Shown here: piece by piece, positions 34,066 to 42,595 of the stretch
Layout: every line of letters begins with the position of its first letter
How positions within the stretch are numbered: the stretch's first letter is position 1
Source: Acidobacteriota bacterium
GTDB taxonomy: Bacteria > Acidobacteriota > Vicinamibacteria > Vicinamibacterales > UBA2999
DNA: 64,000 bases
Assembly: GCA_947465645.1 (NCBI GenBank)
Contig: CANIBQ010000014.1
Location: 1 to 64,000 of the forward strand
Direction of reading: 5' to 3'
Translations under genes and position numbers: made by a program
Notes under the pieces: generated by a model
What the model was told of the DNA's origin: nothing
Databases searched by the model: none
Seen by the model: the letters and a program-made list of their open reading frames with translations, nothing else

Positions 34066-35292
34066 CTATCGACTGTCCCGCTGCAGGTAATCGCGGGTGA
34101 ATGCCCCGATGTCCGCATAAATCGACTCGAGCTCCTTCGGGTTCGCGAGGAAGACGATGCGGAAGTGTCCGCGCTCGGGGGCCATACCGAAGCCCGAGCC
34201 GTATACGCAGAGGATGCCGGTCTCTCGCAGCAGCGCCAGCACGTAGTCTTCATCCGTTCGTCCCGGAGGCAGCGAGACCGAGGGCATCGCATAGAAGGCG
34301 GCCCGCGGGCTGACGCACCGCATGCCGGGAATCGCGTTGAGCGACTCGGTGGTGATGCGGGCGCGCTCGGCGAGCGCCTGGCGGAACGCGACCTGGTGCG
34401 ACCGGTCGCCCGTCAACGCCGGCGCCACGGCGTACTGCATCGGTCCCGGGCTGCAGAGCCGGCCGTCGGCCAGCTTCTTCATCGCCGCCAGCGCGTCGTC
34501 GAGGCGCGGGGTGGCGGAGACCGTCAACCATCCCGTGCGCCAGCCGGGCGCGAGGTACGCCTTCGACAGGCTCGACAGCGAAATGATCGCCGCGTCAGGG
34601 TCGAGCGTGCCGAGCAGCGGTACCGGGCCGTCGAAGCCAATCTCCCCGTACACCTCGTCGGCGACGATCGCGAGGTTGTGCTCGTCGGCGAGCGCGAGGA
34701 TCGCGCGACGCATCGCCGGGGGATAGACCGCCCCGGTGGGGTTGTTGGGATCGATGAGGACGAGCACCCGCGCCCTGTCGGTCACGAGGCCGCGAAGGTG
34801 ATCGATGTCGGGCTGCCACTCGCGATCGGGATCTGTCCGGTAGTACTTCGGCCGCGCGTTGATCTTTGCCATCACCGCCGTGTACAGCGGGTAGGTCGGC
34901 GATGGCACGAGCACTTCGTCACCTTCGTCAACCAGCGCGTTGAGCGCCAGGTCGATCGCCTCGGACGTGCCGGTTGTGATGAGGACGCGCTCGGGGGTCA
35001 TCGCCACGCCGCGCGCGCGATAGTCGGCCGCCACGGCCTCGCGCGCGGCGGGAATCCCGGCTGATGGGAGGTAACCGTTGTGGCCGTCGCGCATCGCGCG
35101 CGTGGCCGCCTCGACGAGGTGAGGCGGAGTCTGAAAACCGAAGGCGACGGGATCGCCGATATTCAGGTACCGGACGCGCATGCCCCGGGCCTCGACCGCC
35201 TTGGCCTCCGCCACGATGTTGCGGATCGCGTAGGAGAATCGATTGACCCGGGCAGCCACCGGGATCGAACGGGCGGTCCTGGACGTCGACAT
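34066..35292 (-). CDS. Class I/II PLP aminotransferase (AlaA-like)
   Basis: 408 residues from ATG 35292. Residues: GDPVAFGFQTP near 44, TTGTSEAIDLALNALVDEGDEVL near 100, DPNNPTGAVYPP near 172, and PLP lysine in SLSKAYLAPGWRTGW near 240. It resembles alanine/glutamate-pyruvate aminotransferases. I prefer ATG 35292 because a TAAGAT hexamer lies 7 nt before it on the minus strand; ATG 35301 is 3 codons upstream. It is divergent from the VWFA gene across a region with TTACAC motifs. Confidence 0.9.
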   Translation of the reverse strand: MSTSRTARSIPVAARVNRFSYAIRNIVAEAKAVEARGMRVRYLNIGDPVAFGFQTPPHLVEAATRAMRDGHNGYLPSAGIPAAREAVAADYRARGVAMTPERVLITTGTSEAIDLALNALVDEGDEVLVPSPTYPLYTAVMAKINARPKYYRTDPDREWQPDIDHLRGLVTDRARVLVLIDPNNPTGAVYPPAMRRAILALADEHNLAIVADEVYGEIGFDGPVPLLGTLDPDAAIISLSSLSKAYLAPGWRTGWLTVSATPRLDDALAAMKKLADGRLCSPGPMQYAVAPALTGDRSHQVAFRQALAERARITTESLNAIPGMRCVSPRAAFYAMPSVSLPPGRTDEDYVLALLRETGILCVYGSGFGMAPERGHFRIVFLANPKELESIYADIGAFTRDYLQRDSR

Positions 35293-35302
35293 TTTCCCCA
35301 TC

Positions 35303-35366
35303 TTACACGTCGGCGTGGGCGATGCTGGAGTTACACAGCTCAGCCGCGAATCGTGTAACACTTACA
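35303..35366. promoter_or_regulatory. Cluster of TTACAC/GTGTAA motifs in a divergent promoter region
   Basis: TTACAC occurs at 35303-35308 and 35331-35336, its complement GTGTAA at 35353-35358, and CTTACA at 35361-35366. GTTACAC (35330-35336) and GTGTAAC (35353-35359) form a 7-bp inverted repeat with a 16-bp spacer. The cluster sits between the aminotransferase and VWFA genes. The similar GTTAC-N6-GTAAC before the porin suggests a common regulator family. Confidence 0.4.
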
Positions 35367-35467
35367 TGGCTCGGGACGTCTTGGTGCGGCCGTTGGCTGC
35401 GGATAGCCGTAAATCAATGATTTTCCTAGGGAGAACGTCTGGCAAGCGCATTGAAACGATCGCTGGC

Positions 35468-36421
35468 GTGAAGCGGCGTAGGTTAGCTCCCCTTGTGCTG
35501 ACTGCGATGTTCCTCGCAGACGCGTTCTCGGTGGTCAACGCCCAGGACGCGCAGTCCCAGATCACATTTCGTGCGGGCGTCGAGGTGGTTACCGTCGGCA
35601 CCGCCGTGCGCGACGGCCGCGGCCGCGTGATCCGCGACCTCGAGAAATCCGACTTTCAGGTCATCGACAGCGGATCCCCGATCGAAATCCGGGATTTTTA
35701 CGCCGGCGACTCGCCGATCAGCCTTGCCGTGCTGCTCGACATCAGCGGCAGCATGGCGGTGGGCGGCAACATGGACCGCGCCCGTCACGCCGTCAATATC
35801 GCGATGTCGAACCTCAGGCACGGCAGCGACGAAGCGGCCCTCTTCACGTTCGACTCAAAGCTCCAGGAAGTCGTGTCGTTCACGACCGACCTCGATCGCG
35901 TCCGCCGTGTGAGCCTCGAGGGGCATCCGTGGGGCATGACGTCCCTCTATGACGCCATCGGTGCCGCGGCCAAGTCGGTCGCCGGACGCGGCAATCATCA
36001 TCGTGCGCTTCTCGTCATCACCGACGGTGTCGATACCGGCAGCCGCATGAGCGCCCCGGAGGTCTCGGGCATCGCCAGTTCGATCGACGTCCCGGCCTAT
36101 CTGCTCACGGTCGTGAACCCAGCGGATCATCCAGGCGGCGAGTTTGCCGTCATCCAGACCGACGGCGCGGCAGCGTCGGCTGCCACGCTCGCCGATCTCT
36201 CCCGGTGGACCGGCGGCGACATGCGTATAGCCAGCGAACCCGAGCAGACCATCGAGGCCCTGCAGGATCTCTTTCTGGAGCTGCGACATCAGTACCTCAT
36301 CACCTTCGAGCCCGGGGCGCGCCCTGGCTGGCACCCGCTCGAGATTCGTACGCGGAAGAAGAACCTGATCGTTCATGCGCGGAGCGGGTACATCTCGGGT
36401 CCGGCGCGATCGAGTAATTGA
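35468..36421 (+). CDS. Secreted VWFA-domain protein (Acidobacteria-type)
   Basis: 317 residues from the GTG at 35468, chosen because it begins a signal peptide (KRRRLAPLVLTAMFLADAFSVVNA); in-frame ATGs at 35366 and 35417 would lengthen it. The mature part opens with TFRAGVEVVTVGTAVRDGRGR, the usual N-terminus of acidobacterial VWFA-related proteins, followed by a von Willebrand A domain with a MIDAS motif (DISGSMAVGG near residue 98). Such proteins are thought to bind metal ions and ligands extracellularly. It is upstream of the OmpA lipoprotein, 28 bp apart. Confidence 0.88.
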   Translation: MKRRRLAPLVLTAMFLADAFSVVNAQDAQSQITFRAGVEVVTVGTAVRDGRGRVIRDLEKSDFQVIDSGSPIEIRDFYAGDSPISLAVLLDISGSMAVGGNMDRARHAVNIAMSNLRHGSDEAALFTFDSKLQEVVSFTTDLDRVRRVSLEGHPWGMTSLYDAIGAAAKSVAGRGNHHRALLVITDGVDTGSRMSAPEVSGIASSIDVPAYLLTVVNPADHPGGEFAVIQTDGAAASAATLADLSRWTGGDMRIASEPEQTIEALQDLFLELRHQYLITFEPGARPGWHPLEIRTRKKNLIVHARSGYISGPARSSN

Positions 36422-36449
36422 ATCGGAGTCAACGTTGGAGGAGCACATC

Positions 36450-37145
36450 ATGCGGAAGAGTTTGTTCACAGCCTCAGTCCTGACGCTCGCGGTCGCGGTC
36501 GCCCCGGCATGCGCGACGAAGAAGTTCGTGCGCACCGAGGTCGGCAACGTCAACTCGAAGGTCGACACCGTCAGCGGCACCCTCGAGAAGACACAGGAGC
36601 GAGTCGGACAGAATGAGGCGCGCATCGGGTCTGTCGACCAGAAGGCCGAAGCGGCTGGCAAGGCCGCGGCGGATGCGCGCGGCGCAGCCGGCCAGGCGCA
36701 GACCGCCGCTGATGCGGCGGCCGCAAACGCCAGGGCCGTCGGCACGCGCGTAGAGGCAGTCGCCGCCGACGTCGCGGCGACGCGCAAGCTGGTCTACGAA
36801 GTGACGCTCAGCGAGGACCAGGGCAACTTCAAGTTCGGAGCGACCGAGCTGCCGGACGAAGCCAAGATGCGTCTCGACCAGGTCGTCACGTCACTCAAGA
36901 CGGACCCGAAGCTCGTGTACATCGAGATCGAGGGCCACACCGACAACGTGGGCTCGCAGGAGCTCAACGAGAGGCTGGGGATGGAGCGCGCTGAAGCGGT
37001 GAAGCGCTATCTCTACGAACAGCACCAGGTCCCGCTGCACAAGATCAACGTGATCAGCTACGGCGAGGACAAGCCGGTTGCGCCGAACAATACCCGCGTG
37101 GGCCGCGCGCAGAATCGTCGCGTCGTCGTGAAGGTGCTCTCGTAG
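36450..37145 (+). CDS. OmpA-family peptidoglycan-binding lipoprotein
   Basis: 231 residues. A signal peptide ends with a lipobox-like APACATKK. Residues 30-120 are an Ala-rich coiled-coil region. The OmpA C-terminal domain follows: IEIEGHTDNVGSQELNERLGM near residue 160 and GRAQNRRVVV at the end, which bind peptidoglycan diaminopimelate. GGAGGAG 6 nt before the ATG fixes the start. The gene is followed by a dense TGCA repeat array, opposite the convergent 37.2 kb gene. Confidence 0.92.
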   Translation: MRKSLFTASVLTLAVAVAPACATKKFVRTEVGNVNSKVDTVSGTLEKTQERVGQNEARIGSVDQKAEAAGKAAADARGAAGQAQTAADAAAANARAVGTRVEAVAADVAATRKLVYEVTLSEDQGNFKFGATELPDEAKMRLDQVVTSLKTDPKLVYIEIEGHTDNVGSQELNERLGMERAEAVKRYLYEQHQVPLHKINVISYGEDKPVAPNNTRVGRAQNRRVVVKVLS

Positions 37146-37151
37146 TTCAAA

Positions 37152-37244
37152 GTGCAAGGTGCACTGTGCACGGGTGCCCGTGCACGGTGCACGTGCACCT
37201 GCACAGTGCACCCGCCCTTTGCACGTGCACCTGCACGTTGCACC
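37152..37244. repeat. GTGCAC-type degenerate heptad array (12 TGCA cores)
   Basis: TGCA occurs 12 times in 93 bp, at 37153, 37160, 37167, 37181, 37188, 37194, 37200, 37207, 37220, 37226, 37232 and 37239, spaced mostly 6-7 bp. Seven cores are full GTGCAC palindromes. The array fills the 98-bp gap between convergent genes and could fold into many alternative stems. Confidence 0.92.
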
Positions 37245-37894
37245 TAACGCAAGACCGCTAGATTGGTCCGCGCCCTCGCGAGTTCCTTTCCCGCTTCGCT
37301 CACAATCACTTCATACACCCCATTTCGATCGAGCAGCCGCCCGTCGAATCGCGCGATGAGCGTGCCGCCGAGGACAGGCTCGGTTTGGCCCGGCACGGCC
37401 GGAGCGGCGGGATAGGGCAGCGGCAGGCCCTGGACGCGCGCGCCGTAGCGCGGGAATCGTTCGATGTTGCGCGGGTCGACTGGCGGCGGCGCCCCTCGCC
37501 CGGTCGCCACGAGGCGCACGTCGTATTGAGGAACGCCGACGTAGGTGTTCTGCGGGTGAAAGGTCAGCTCGACGAAGAACTCGAGTTGATCCGGCGCCAC
37601 GGCGAGCAGGTCGAGTGCCTGACGCTGACTGAGCGTGCGGTTGCCGTTGCGCGCCCGGGTTTCCGCCTCCACCTCGACTCGACGGAACGGTGTGACGACC
37701 TCGATGTAGTCGACAGGGGCCCGGCCGATCGGGATGCGGTACGGCTGGTGGAACCGCACGCGCACCGATTCGACGCGCGCATGGCCGATCGCAATCGCCT
37801 CCTCGATCGAGCGCCGGTCGAGCGACGTCTCGTAGGCGGAGACGGCGGTGGCGGTCAGCACCGCGGCGACAAAAAAACGGCCCGTCTGCGCCAC
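37244..37894 (-). CDS. Secreted hypothetical protein
   Basis: 216 residues from GTG 37894. The N-terminus TGRFFVAAVLTATAVSAYE is a probable signal peptide. The rest has no motif that I recognise; it contains YIEVVTPFRRVEVEAETRARN and FFVELTFHPQNTYVGVP, suggesting beta-rich structure. I chose GTG 37894 because a TACGAT hexamer lies 7 nt upstream; the open frame reaches 37948. It may be an accessory of the VWFA/OmpA pair, but only proximity suggests that. Confidence 0.6.
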   Translation of the reverse strand: MAQTGRFFVAAVLTATAVSAYETSLDRRSIEEAIAIGHARVESVRVRFHQPYRIPIGRAPVDYIEVVTPFRRVEVEAETRARNGNRTLSQRQALDLLAVAPDQLEFFVELTFHPQNTYVGVPQYDVRLVATGRGAPPPVDPRNIERFPRYGARVQGLPLPYPAAPAVPGQTEPVLGGTLIARFDGRLLDRNGVYEVIVSEAGKELARARTNLAVLR

Positions 37895-37972
37895 GGGAGG
37901 GATCGTAGCGCACACGGGCCTCTGGTGGGTCGAAGGAGACGCGCCCACCGCGCCTGACTCAGCGGCGTCGAC

Positions 37973-38518
37973 CTACCGATCGGGCTTGCAGACGTTGATC
38001 GCGAAGAACGGATTCGCCGCCCGGCCTTCCGCGCTGCCCTGGGGGCACATGTTGATGCGGATTTCGCCCCCGGCATTTGCCGTTGTGTGGAAGTTGATGT
38101 AGCAGTTACCGCTGGAGCACGCTTCGAAGACGTCGAGCAGCTTCGTCACGCCCTGCTGCGGGCGCAGCGTCAAGTCGCTTTGCGTCCACGTCCATGCCAG
38201 CGTGAAATCATCCGACGTGCGAAGCGGCAGGCCCGGGATGTTCATCACTGTCGGCCCTGAGGCGCCTGGCCCACCCACATGAATATGGCCCGCCGTGAGG
38301 TCGACGATATTGTGCACGCGCGCCGTGCAGGCGATCTCCGAGCTGAGACGGTTGAGCGTGCAACTGGCCGTCGCGACCCCGGCAGAGGCGATGGGCGGCG
38401 TTTCGAAGGCACCGGAACCGCTGCCGGCGATGGTGACCGTGTCCTGGGCGGATGCGGGTGCAGACAGCAGCAGGAAGCAGGCGGCTACGCCGGCACAGCT
38501 CCCGAAAAGCTTTTTCAT
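37973..38518 (-). CDS. CHRD-domain protein
   Basis: 181 residues. A signal peptide (LFGSCAGVAACFLLLSAPASA) is followed by one CHRD domain, with ETPPIASAGVATASCTLN near residue 38, GHIHVGGPGASGP near 76, and YINFHTTANAGGEIRI near 145. CHRD domains occur in chordin and in many bacterial secreted proteins; the bacterial role is unknown. AAGGAGAT lies 8 nt before the ATG, which fixes the start. Confidence 0.88.
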   Translation of the reverse strand: MKKLFGSCAGVAACFLLLSAPASAQDTVTIAGSGSGAFETPPIASAGVATASCTLNRLSSEIACTARVHNIVDLTAGHIHVGGPGASGPTVMNIPGLPLRTSDDFTLAWTWTQSDLTLRPQQGVTKLLDVFEACSSGNCYINFHTTANAGGEIRINMCPQGSAEGRAANPFFAINVCKPDR

Positions 38519-38662
38519 CGTTGTGATCTCCTTGGTCGAGGGTGAAGGGCGCGGAATCCGCAGCAGGAAGCAGACCAGCCCAGCCGCGAGTAGGATCAAC
38601 GGGATACGGCGGATCCGGCAGGGATCGGCTTACGGACGACGAAAGCTCTTTCGCGGTGTGAC

Positions 38663-39403
38663 ATGGAACTGACTGACCGGGTCGCTCTGATAACCGGGGG
38701 AAAGCGCATCGGGGCGGTCGTCGCCACCGAGCTGGCACGGCGCGGCGCCGACGTCGCGCTGGTCTACCGGACCTCGCGCACCGAGGCCGATGAAACGGCG
38801 CAAGCCGTGCGGGAATTCGGCCGCCGATCGGTCGTCCTGCAGGCGGATCTGCGGCAGCCGGACGCCGGCGACCGAGTGGTCGAGGATGCGGTCGGCGCGC
38901 TTGGACGACTCGACATCCTGGTCAACATGGCGTCGATCTACCGGAAGAAGCCGCTGGACACGCTGGAAGTGGCCGACTGGGACGCCCAGATGGCCGTGGA
39001 TCTTCGTGCGGCCTGGCTCTGCGCCCGGGCGGCAGTACCGCATATGCGGCGGCTGCGCGGGGGGCGCATCATCAACTTTTCGGACTGGATCGCGCGAAGC
39101 GGGCGTCCGCGATACGTGGGTTACCTGCCGTACTACGTGGCCAAGGCAGGAGTCATCGCGCTCACCGAGGCGCTGGCCCTGGAGCTCGCCCCGGATCAGA
39201 TCCTGGTGAACGCGGTGGCCCCCGGACCGATCGTTGCGCCCGAGGGAACCAGCGACGAGGAGTTTGCGACGGTGGAGCGTGCGACGCCGGTGGGACGGTG
39301 GGGTGGCGAACTGGAGATAGCCAAGGCGATCGTCGCGCTGGTGGAAAGCGACTTCATCACCGGCGAGACGCTCCGCGTCGACGGCGGGCGGCACCTTCAG
39401 TAG
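38663..39403 (+). CDS. SDR-family oxidoreductase (pteridine-reductase-like)
   Basis: 246 residues, Rossmann fold. The nucleotide loop is TGGKRIGAVVA, with KRIG as in pteridine reductase and FolM rather than the usual GxGIG. The catalytic set YYVAKAG (YxxxK) is near residue 156 and NMAS near 89. ARSGR and GGELEIAKAIVALVESDFITGETLRVDGG complete the fold. Substrate is undetermined; a dihydropteridine or 3-ketoacyl reductase role is possible. It is followed by a strong hairpin and the convergent MTHFR-like gene. Confidence 0.88.
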   Translation: MELTDRVALITGGKRIGAVVATELARRGADVALVYRTSRTEADETAQAVREFGRRSVVLQADLRQPDAGDRVVEDAVGALGRLDILVNMASIYRKKPLDTLEVADWDAQMAVDLRAAWLCARAAVPHMRRLRGGRIINFSDWIARSGRPRYVGYLPYYVAKAGVIALTEALALELAPDQILVNAVAPGPIVAPEGTSDEEFATVERATPVGRWGGELEIAKAIVALVESDFITGETLRVDGGRHLQ

Positions 39404-39429
39404 CTGGGTGGCTCCCCAGCCACCGAGCT
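39402..39429. terminator. Hairpin between SDR and MTHFR-like genes
   Basis: GGTGGCT-CCCC-AGCCACC forms a perfect 7-bp stem. One G-G mismatch outward, AGCT on each side extends it to 11 bp. It overlaps the SDR stop and lies between convergent genes, so it may serve both. No T-run is present. Confidence 0.6.
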
Positions 39430-39455
39430 GCGTACCGGGACGCGCAGGGGCGAGC

Positions 39456-40310
39456 CTACGCGATTGCGCCGACGCGTTCGAGGATGGCGTTGAGCGTTGA
39501 CGCTGCGCCCATCAGCGGGAGATTGCTGATGTAGAAATGGCGGACCCCGATATCCATCATCGCCCGCAGCGTCCGCGCGCAGACATCCACCGCCGTGGCG
39601 CCCGCGGCAAACTCAGCGGCAAGCGGTTCGACGGGCACCGGGAGGAACTGCCTCAGCACGGAAAGCGTCTTCGGATTCGCGCTTCGGTAGTAGAAGACCC
39701 CAAACATCCCAGGCAGTCGGTCGAGCCCACGGCGCCGCGCCTCGTTGACGAACCGCTCGACCGGCGCCACGTCCAGGTGGCTGACGATCTGGGTGAGATA
39801 GAATTCAGCGGCAAACGACTCGTCCGTGAGGTAGTCGGCCTGTCGAGACGCGTCGGCGTAGGGATTGGCCCATCCCCCCAGGTTCAAGCGTGGCTCGCGT
39901 GCCCGGATTTCGCGCCGCAGCTCCCACGCATGGTTCACGCACCGCGGTCGGCCGACGCTCTTATCGCCGCCCAGGACGACGAGCGACGGAAATCCGTGCT
40001 GCCACGCCTGCTCCGCGTACCCGAGACAGAAGTCGAGCGAATGCTTGGTTGTCAGGAACGGCACGACATGGTCGCGCGGCACGTCGCGCCCCAGATTCGT
40101 GACGAGGTGCCGGAGGTTGTGCTCCTCCTCGGTGCCAACCGCGCTGTCGGTGAGAAAGACGGCGATGTCCTGGCGCGTCAACGACCGGATCGCGTGGTAC
40201 ATGTCGATCCAGGCGTCCATGCCTTCCATCGAATTCAGCTCCGCCCGTGGCGGACGCAGTTCCGCCGCGATCACGGTCGTTCCTGACCGAAGCGAATCGA
40301 GCAGTGTCAC
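39456..40310 (-). CDS. MetF-like (methylenetetrahydrofolate-reductase-type) TIM-barrel protein
   Basis: 284 residues from GTG 40310, which overlaps the S9 peptidase stop as GTGA, so the two are translationally coupled. The sequence has an MTHFR-like barrel plan: VIAAELRPPRAEL near the start, IAVFLTDSAVG, HVVPFLTTKHSLDFCLGYAEQAWQHG-type segment and LVVLGGDKSVG. FolM/MetF-type folate enzymes are the closest family I recognise. It is shorter and more divergent than E. coli MetF; the substrate may not be folate. Longer upstream frame overlaps the peptidase and was rejected. Confidence 0.72.
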   Translation of the reverse strand: MTLLDSLRSGTTVIAAELRPPRAELNSMEGMDAWIDMYHAIRSLTRQDIAVFLTDSAVGTEEEHNLRHLVTNLGRDVPRDHVVPFLTTKHSLDFCLGYAEQAWQHGFPSLVVLGGDKSVGRPRCVNHAWELRREIRAREPRLNLGGWANPYADASRQADYLTDESFAAEFYLTQIVSHLDVAPVERFVNEARRRGLDRLPGMFGVFYYRSANPKTLSVLRQFLPVPVEPLAAEFAAGATAVDVCARTLRAMMDIGVRHFYISNLPLMGAASTLNAILERVGAIA

Positions 40311-42559
40311 GGCACCTGCCGCGCCGTGACGCCGATTGGCCGCGCGTCGAGGGCCGCCGTACGCATCACAAAATCGAACATCGTCCGGCGAAGATGCAGG
40401 TTCAGCCGAGGATCGGAGATGCCGTGCCGGGATTTTGGATACAGCATCATCTCGAACGATTTTCCCGCCTGCTCCAGCTCGTAGATGAATTGAATCGAAT
40501 TCTGCAGGTGCACGTTGTCGTCCATCGTGCCGTGAAGCAGGAGCATGCGTCCGTGGAGATCGCGGGCGGCGAATCGCGGGGCGCTCTTTCGGTACCCGTC
40601 CGGGTTGCGCTGCGGGGTCTTCATGTAGCGCTCGGTGTAGATCGTGTCGTAGTCGCGCCAGTCGGTCACGGGCGCGCCGACGATCCCTCCCGTCCAGCTC
40701 GTGCTGTGCGTGAGCGCGTAGGCGGTCATGAACCCGCCAAAGCTCCAGCCGCTGAGGATGATGCGTGTCGGGTCGATGTACGGCTGCCGCTTCAGCCATG
40801 CGATCCCGTCCTCGAGATCGCGCAGCTCGTGCTCGCCGAAGTTGCCGTACACGGGCCACTGCGATTCGGCGCCCTTGCCGCTCGCGCTCCGGTTATCGAG
40901 CAGCCAGACGACGACGCCGTGCTGTGCGAGCAACTGATGGAAGAGATACTGCGACCCGCCCCACTCGTTTCTCACCACGGCGGCGTTCGGGCCGGCGTAG
41001 GTCAACTGGTACACCGGATAGCGGCGTGTCGCATCGAAACCGGGCGGCCTGATGATCAGGCCGTCCATCACGAACCCGTCGCGCGCCTCGACTTCGACGA
41101 ACTCCGGCGCCGACAGCGAGAAGTCCGAGAGGGCCTGCACGCGATTGGCGCTGATCACCCGAAGCTCGGAGCCGTCCGTCGCATCGTGGAGCCGCACCTG
41201 GGTCGGCGTGGTGACGTTGCTCCAGCGATCGACGTAGCGCGTGAACGCAGGATTGAAATTCGCCGAATGGGTGCCGTCGGTCCGCGACACACGCGTCATC
41301 CCGCTGCCGTCCAGGCCAATCCGGTAGATGTCGGTGTCGACGTGACGCCTGGCGCCCGAGCTGAAATACAGACGCCGCGAGGCCTCGTCCACACCGTACA
41401 GAGCGCGCACGTCCCAGCGGCCGGTCGTCACCTGTCGAACCTGCGTGCCGTCTGGCCGGTACTGATACAGGTGCTTGAATCCGCTGCGCTCGCTGAACCA
41501 GAGGAACGAGCCGTCCTTCAACCAGACCGGATTCCCGTTCTCGTTGACCCACGCCTTGGTCGTCTCGCGAAGCACCCGGCGCGGCCGTCCCGATGCCGGG
41601 TCGGCGAGATTCAGGTCGAGCCACGTCTGCTCGCGGTCCTGCACCTGGAAGACGACCTGCGCGCCGCCCGGCGCCCAGCCGACGTTGACGATCAGGAAGT
41701 CGCCACCGGCGTAAGCGGACAGGTCCACCCACGATGGCGCGCCGCCCGCGATCGCGCCGAGACCTAGTCTCGCCGTCGGATTTGGATCGCCGGCCTTCGG
41801 ATAGTCGGTGACCTCGAGTTCCGGACGATACGGAATGTGATCGACGACCGTGTACTCGGGTACCGGGCGTTCGTTGAGCTGCAGAAACGCGACACGCGTG
41901 GAATCGGGGCTCCACCAGTAGGCGCGGAACCGGCCGCGTCCGTAGATCTCCTCCTGGTAGAGCCAGTCGAGCTTGCCGTTCAGGATCTCGCTGCTGCCGT
42001 CGGTCGTGACCGCCTGTTCGCGCTGCGACGCGACGTCGACGAGGTAGAGGTTGTTGCCGCGGACGAAGGCGACCCGGCGGCCGTCGGGACTGAACGTGGC
42101 TTCCTCCTCGGTTCCCGCGGCCGACGTGAGCCGCACCGCCCGGCTGGAGGGGATGTCATACGAGTACAAGTCATCGCCGATGGAGAACAGCGCTGCGGTG
42201 CGCGCCGCGTTCAACGTGAAGTCACTGGAGCGGGAAATGCGTCCCGCGTCATCCCGCGAGACGCCCGGAACCGCCGCAATCGCGGCTTCCATCCGGGATT
42301 GATCGAAGAAAGGCGTGGTGCGGCCGGATGCAGCGTCGACTTTCAGCCAGTCGACGCCCCGCTCCGCGCGCTGCACGAGCAGGTAATGGTCGGCATCGAG
42401 CCAGGTGATATCGGGGGTGGGAGTACCACCGAAGTTGATACGGGCCTGCGGATCGTAGATGAGGTCTACCGTCAGCTCCCGCTGGGGCGCCTGCGCGCCG
42501 GCGGAGACGGCAAGGCTGACGACACCGATGGCCAGGAACCCGGAAAATCGTGAAGCCAT
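40307..42559 (-). CDS. S9 prolyl oligopeptidase (dipeptidyl-peptidase IV type)
   Basis: 750 residues with a signal peptide. The N-terminal DPP-IV beta-propeller domain spans about 40-480, with repeated strands of DPP4_N type. The C-terminal alpha/beta hydrolase contains the nucleophile Ser in GWSFGGFMTAY near residue 605 and the catalytic His in SRHGIS near 725. The Asp is in HGTMDDNVH near 690. It likely cuts X-Pro or X-Ala dipeptides in the periplasm. A TAATCT hexamer lies 6 nt before its ATG on the minus strand. Confidence 0.93.
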   Translation of the reverse strand: MASRFSGFLAIGVVSLAVSAGAQAPQRELTVDLIYDPQARINFGGTPTPDITWLDADHYLLVQRAERGVDWLKVDAASGRTTPFFDQSRMEAAIAAVPGVSRDDAGRISRSSDFTLNAARTAALFSIGDDLYSYDIPSSRAVRLTSAAGTEEEATFSPDGRRVAFVRGNNLYLVDVASQREQAVTTDGSSEILNGKLDWLYQEEIYGRGRFRAYWWSPDSTRVAFLQLNERPVPEYTVVDHIPYRPELEVTDYPKAGDPNPTARLGLGAIAGGAPSWVDLSAYAGGDFLIVNVGWAPGGAQVVFQVQDREQTWLDLNLADPASGRPRRVLRETTKAWVNENGNPVWLKDGSFLWFSERSGFKHLYQYRPDGTQVRQVTTGRWDVRALYGVDEASRRLYFSSGARRHVDTDIYRIGLDGSGMTRVSRTDGTHSANFNPAFTRYVDRWSNVTTPTQVRLHDATDGSELRVISANRVQALSDFSLSAPEFVEVEARDGFVMDGLIIRPPGFDATRRYPVYQLTYAGPNAAVVRNEWGGSQYLFHQLLAQHGVVVWLLDNRSASGKGAESQWPVYGNFGEHELRDLEDGIAWLKRQPYIDPTRIILSGWSFGGFMTAYALTHSTSWTGGIVGAPVTDWRDYDTIYTERYMKTPQRNPDGYRKSAPRFAARDLHGRMLLLHGTMDDNVHLQNSIQFIYELEQAGKSFEMMLYPKSRHGISDPRLNLHLRRTMFDFVMRTAALDARPIGVTARQVP

Positions 42560-42595
42560 GGGGTCAGATTAGCAGATTGGCTCTGCGCCTCTGAT

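Noticed and set aside
40247..41767. Long plus-strand frame opposite the S9 peptidase
   Set aside because: Antisense shadow; no signal peptide, motif or Shine-Dalgarno.
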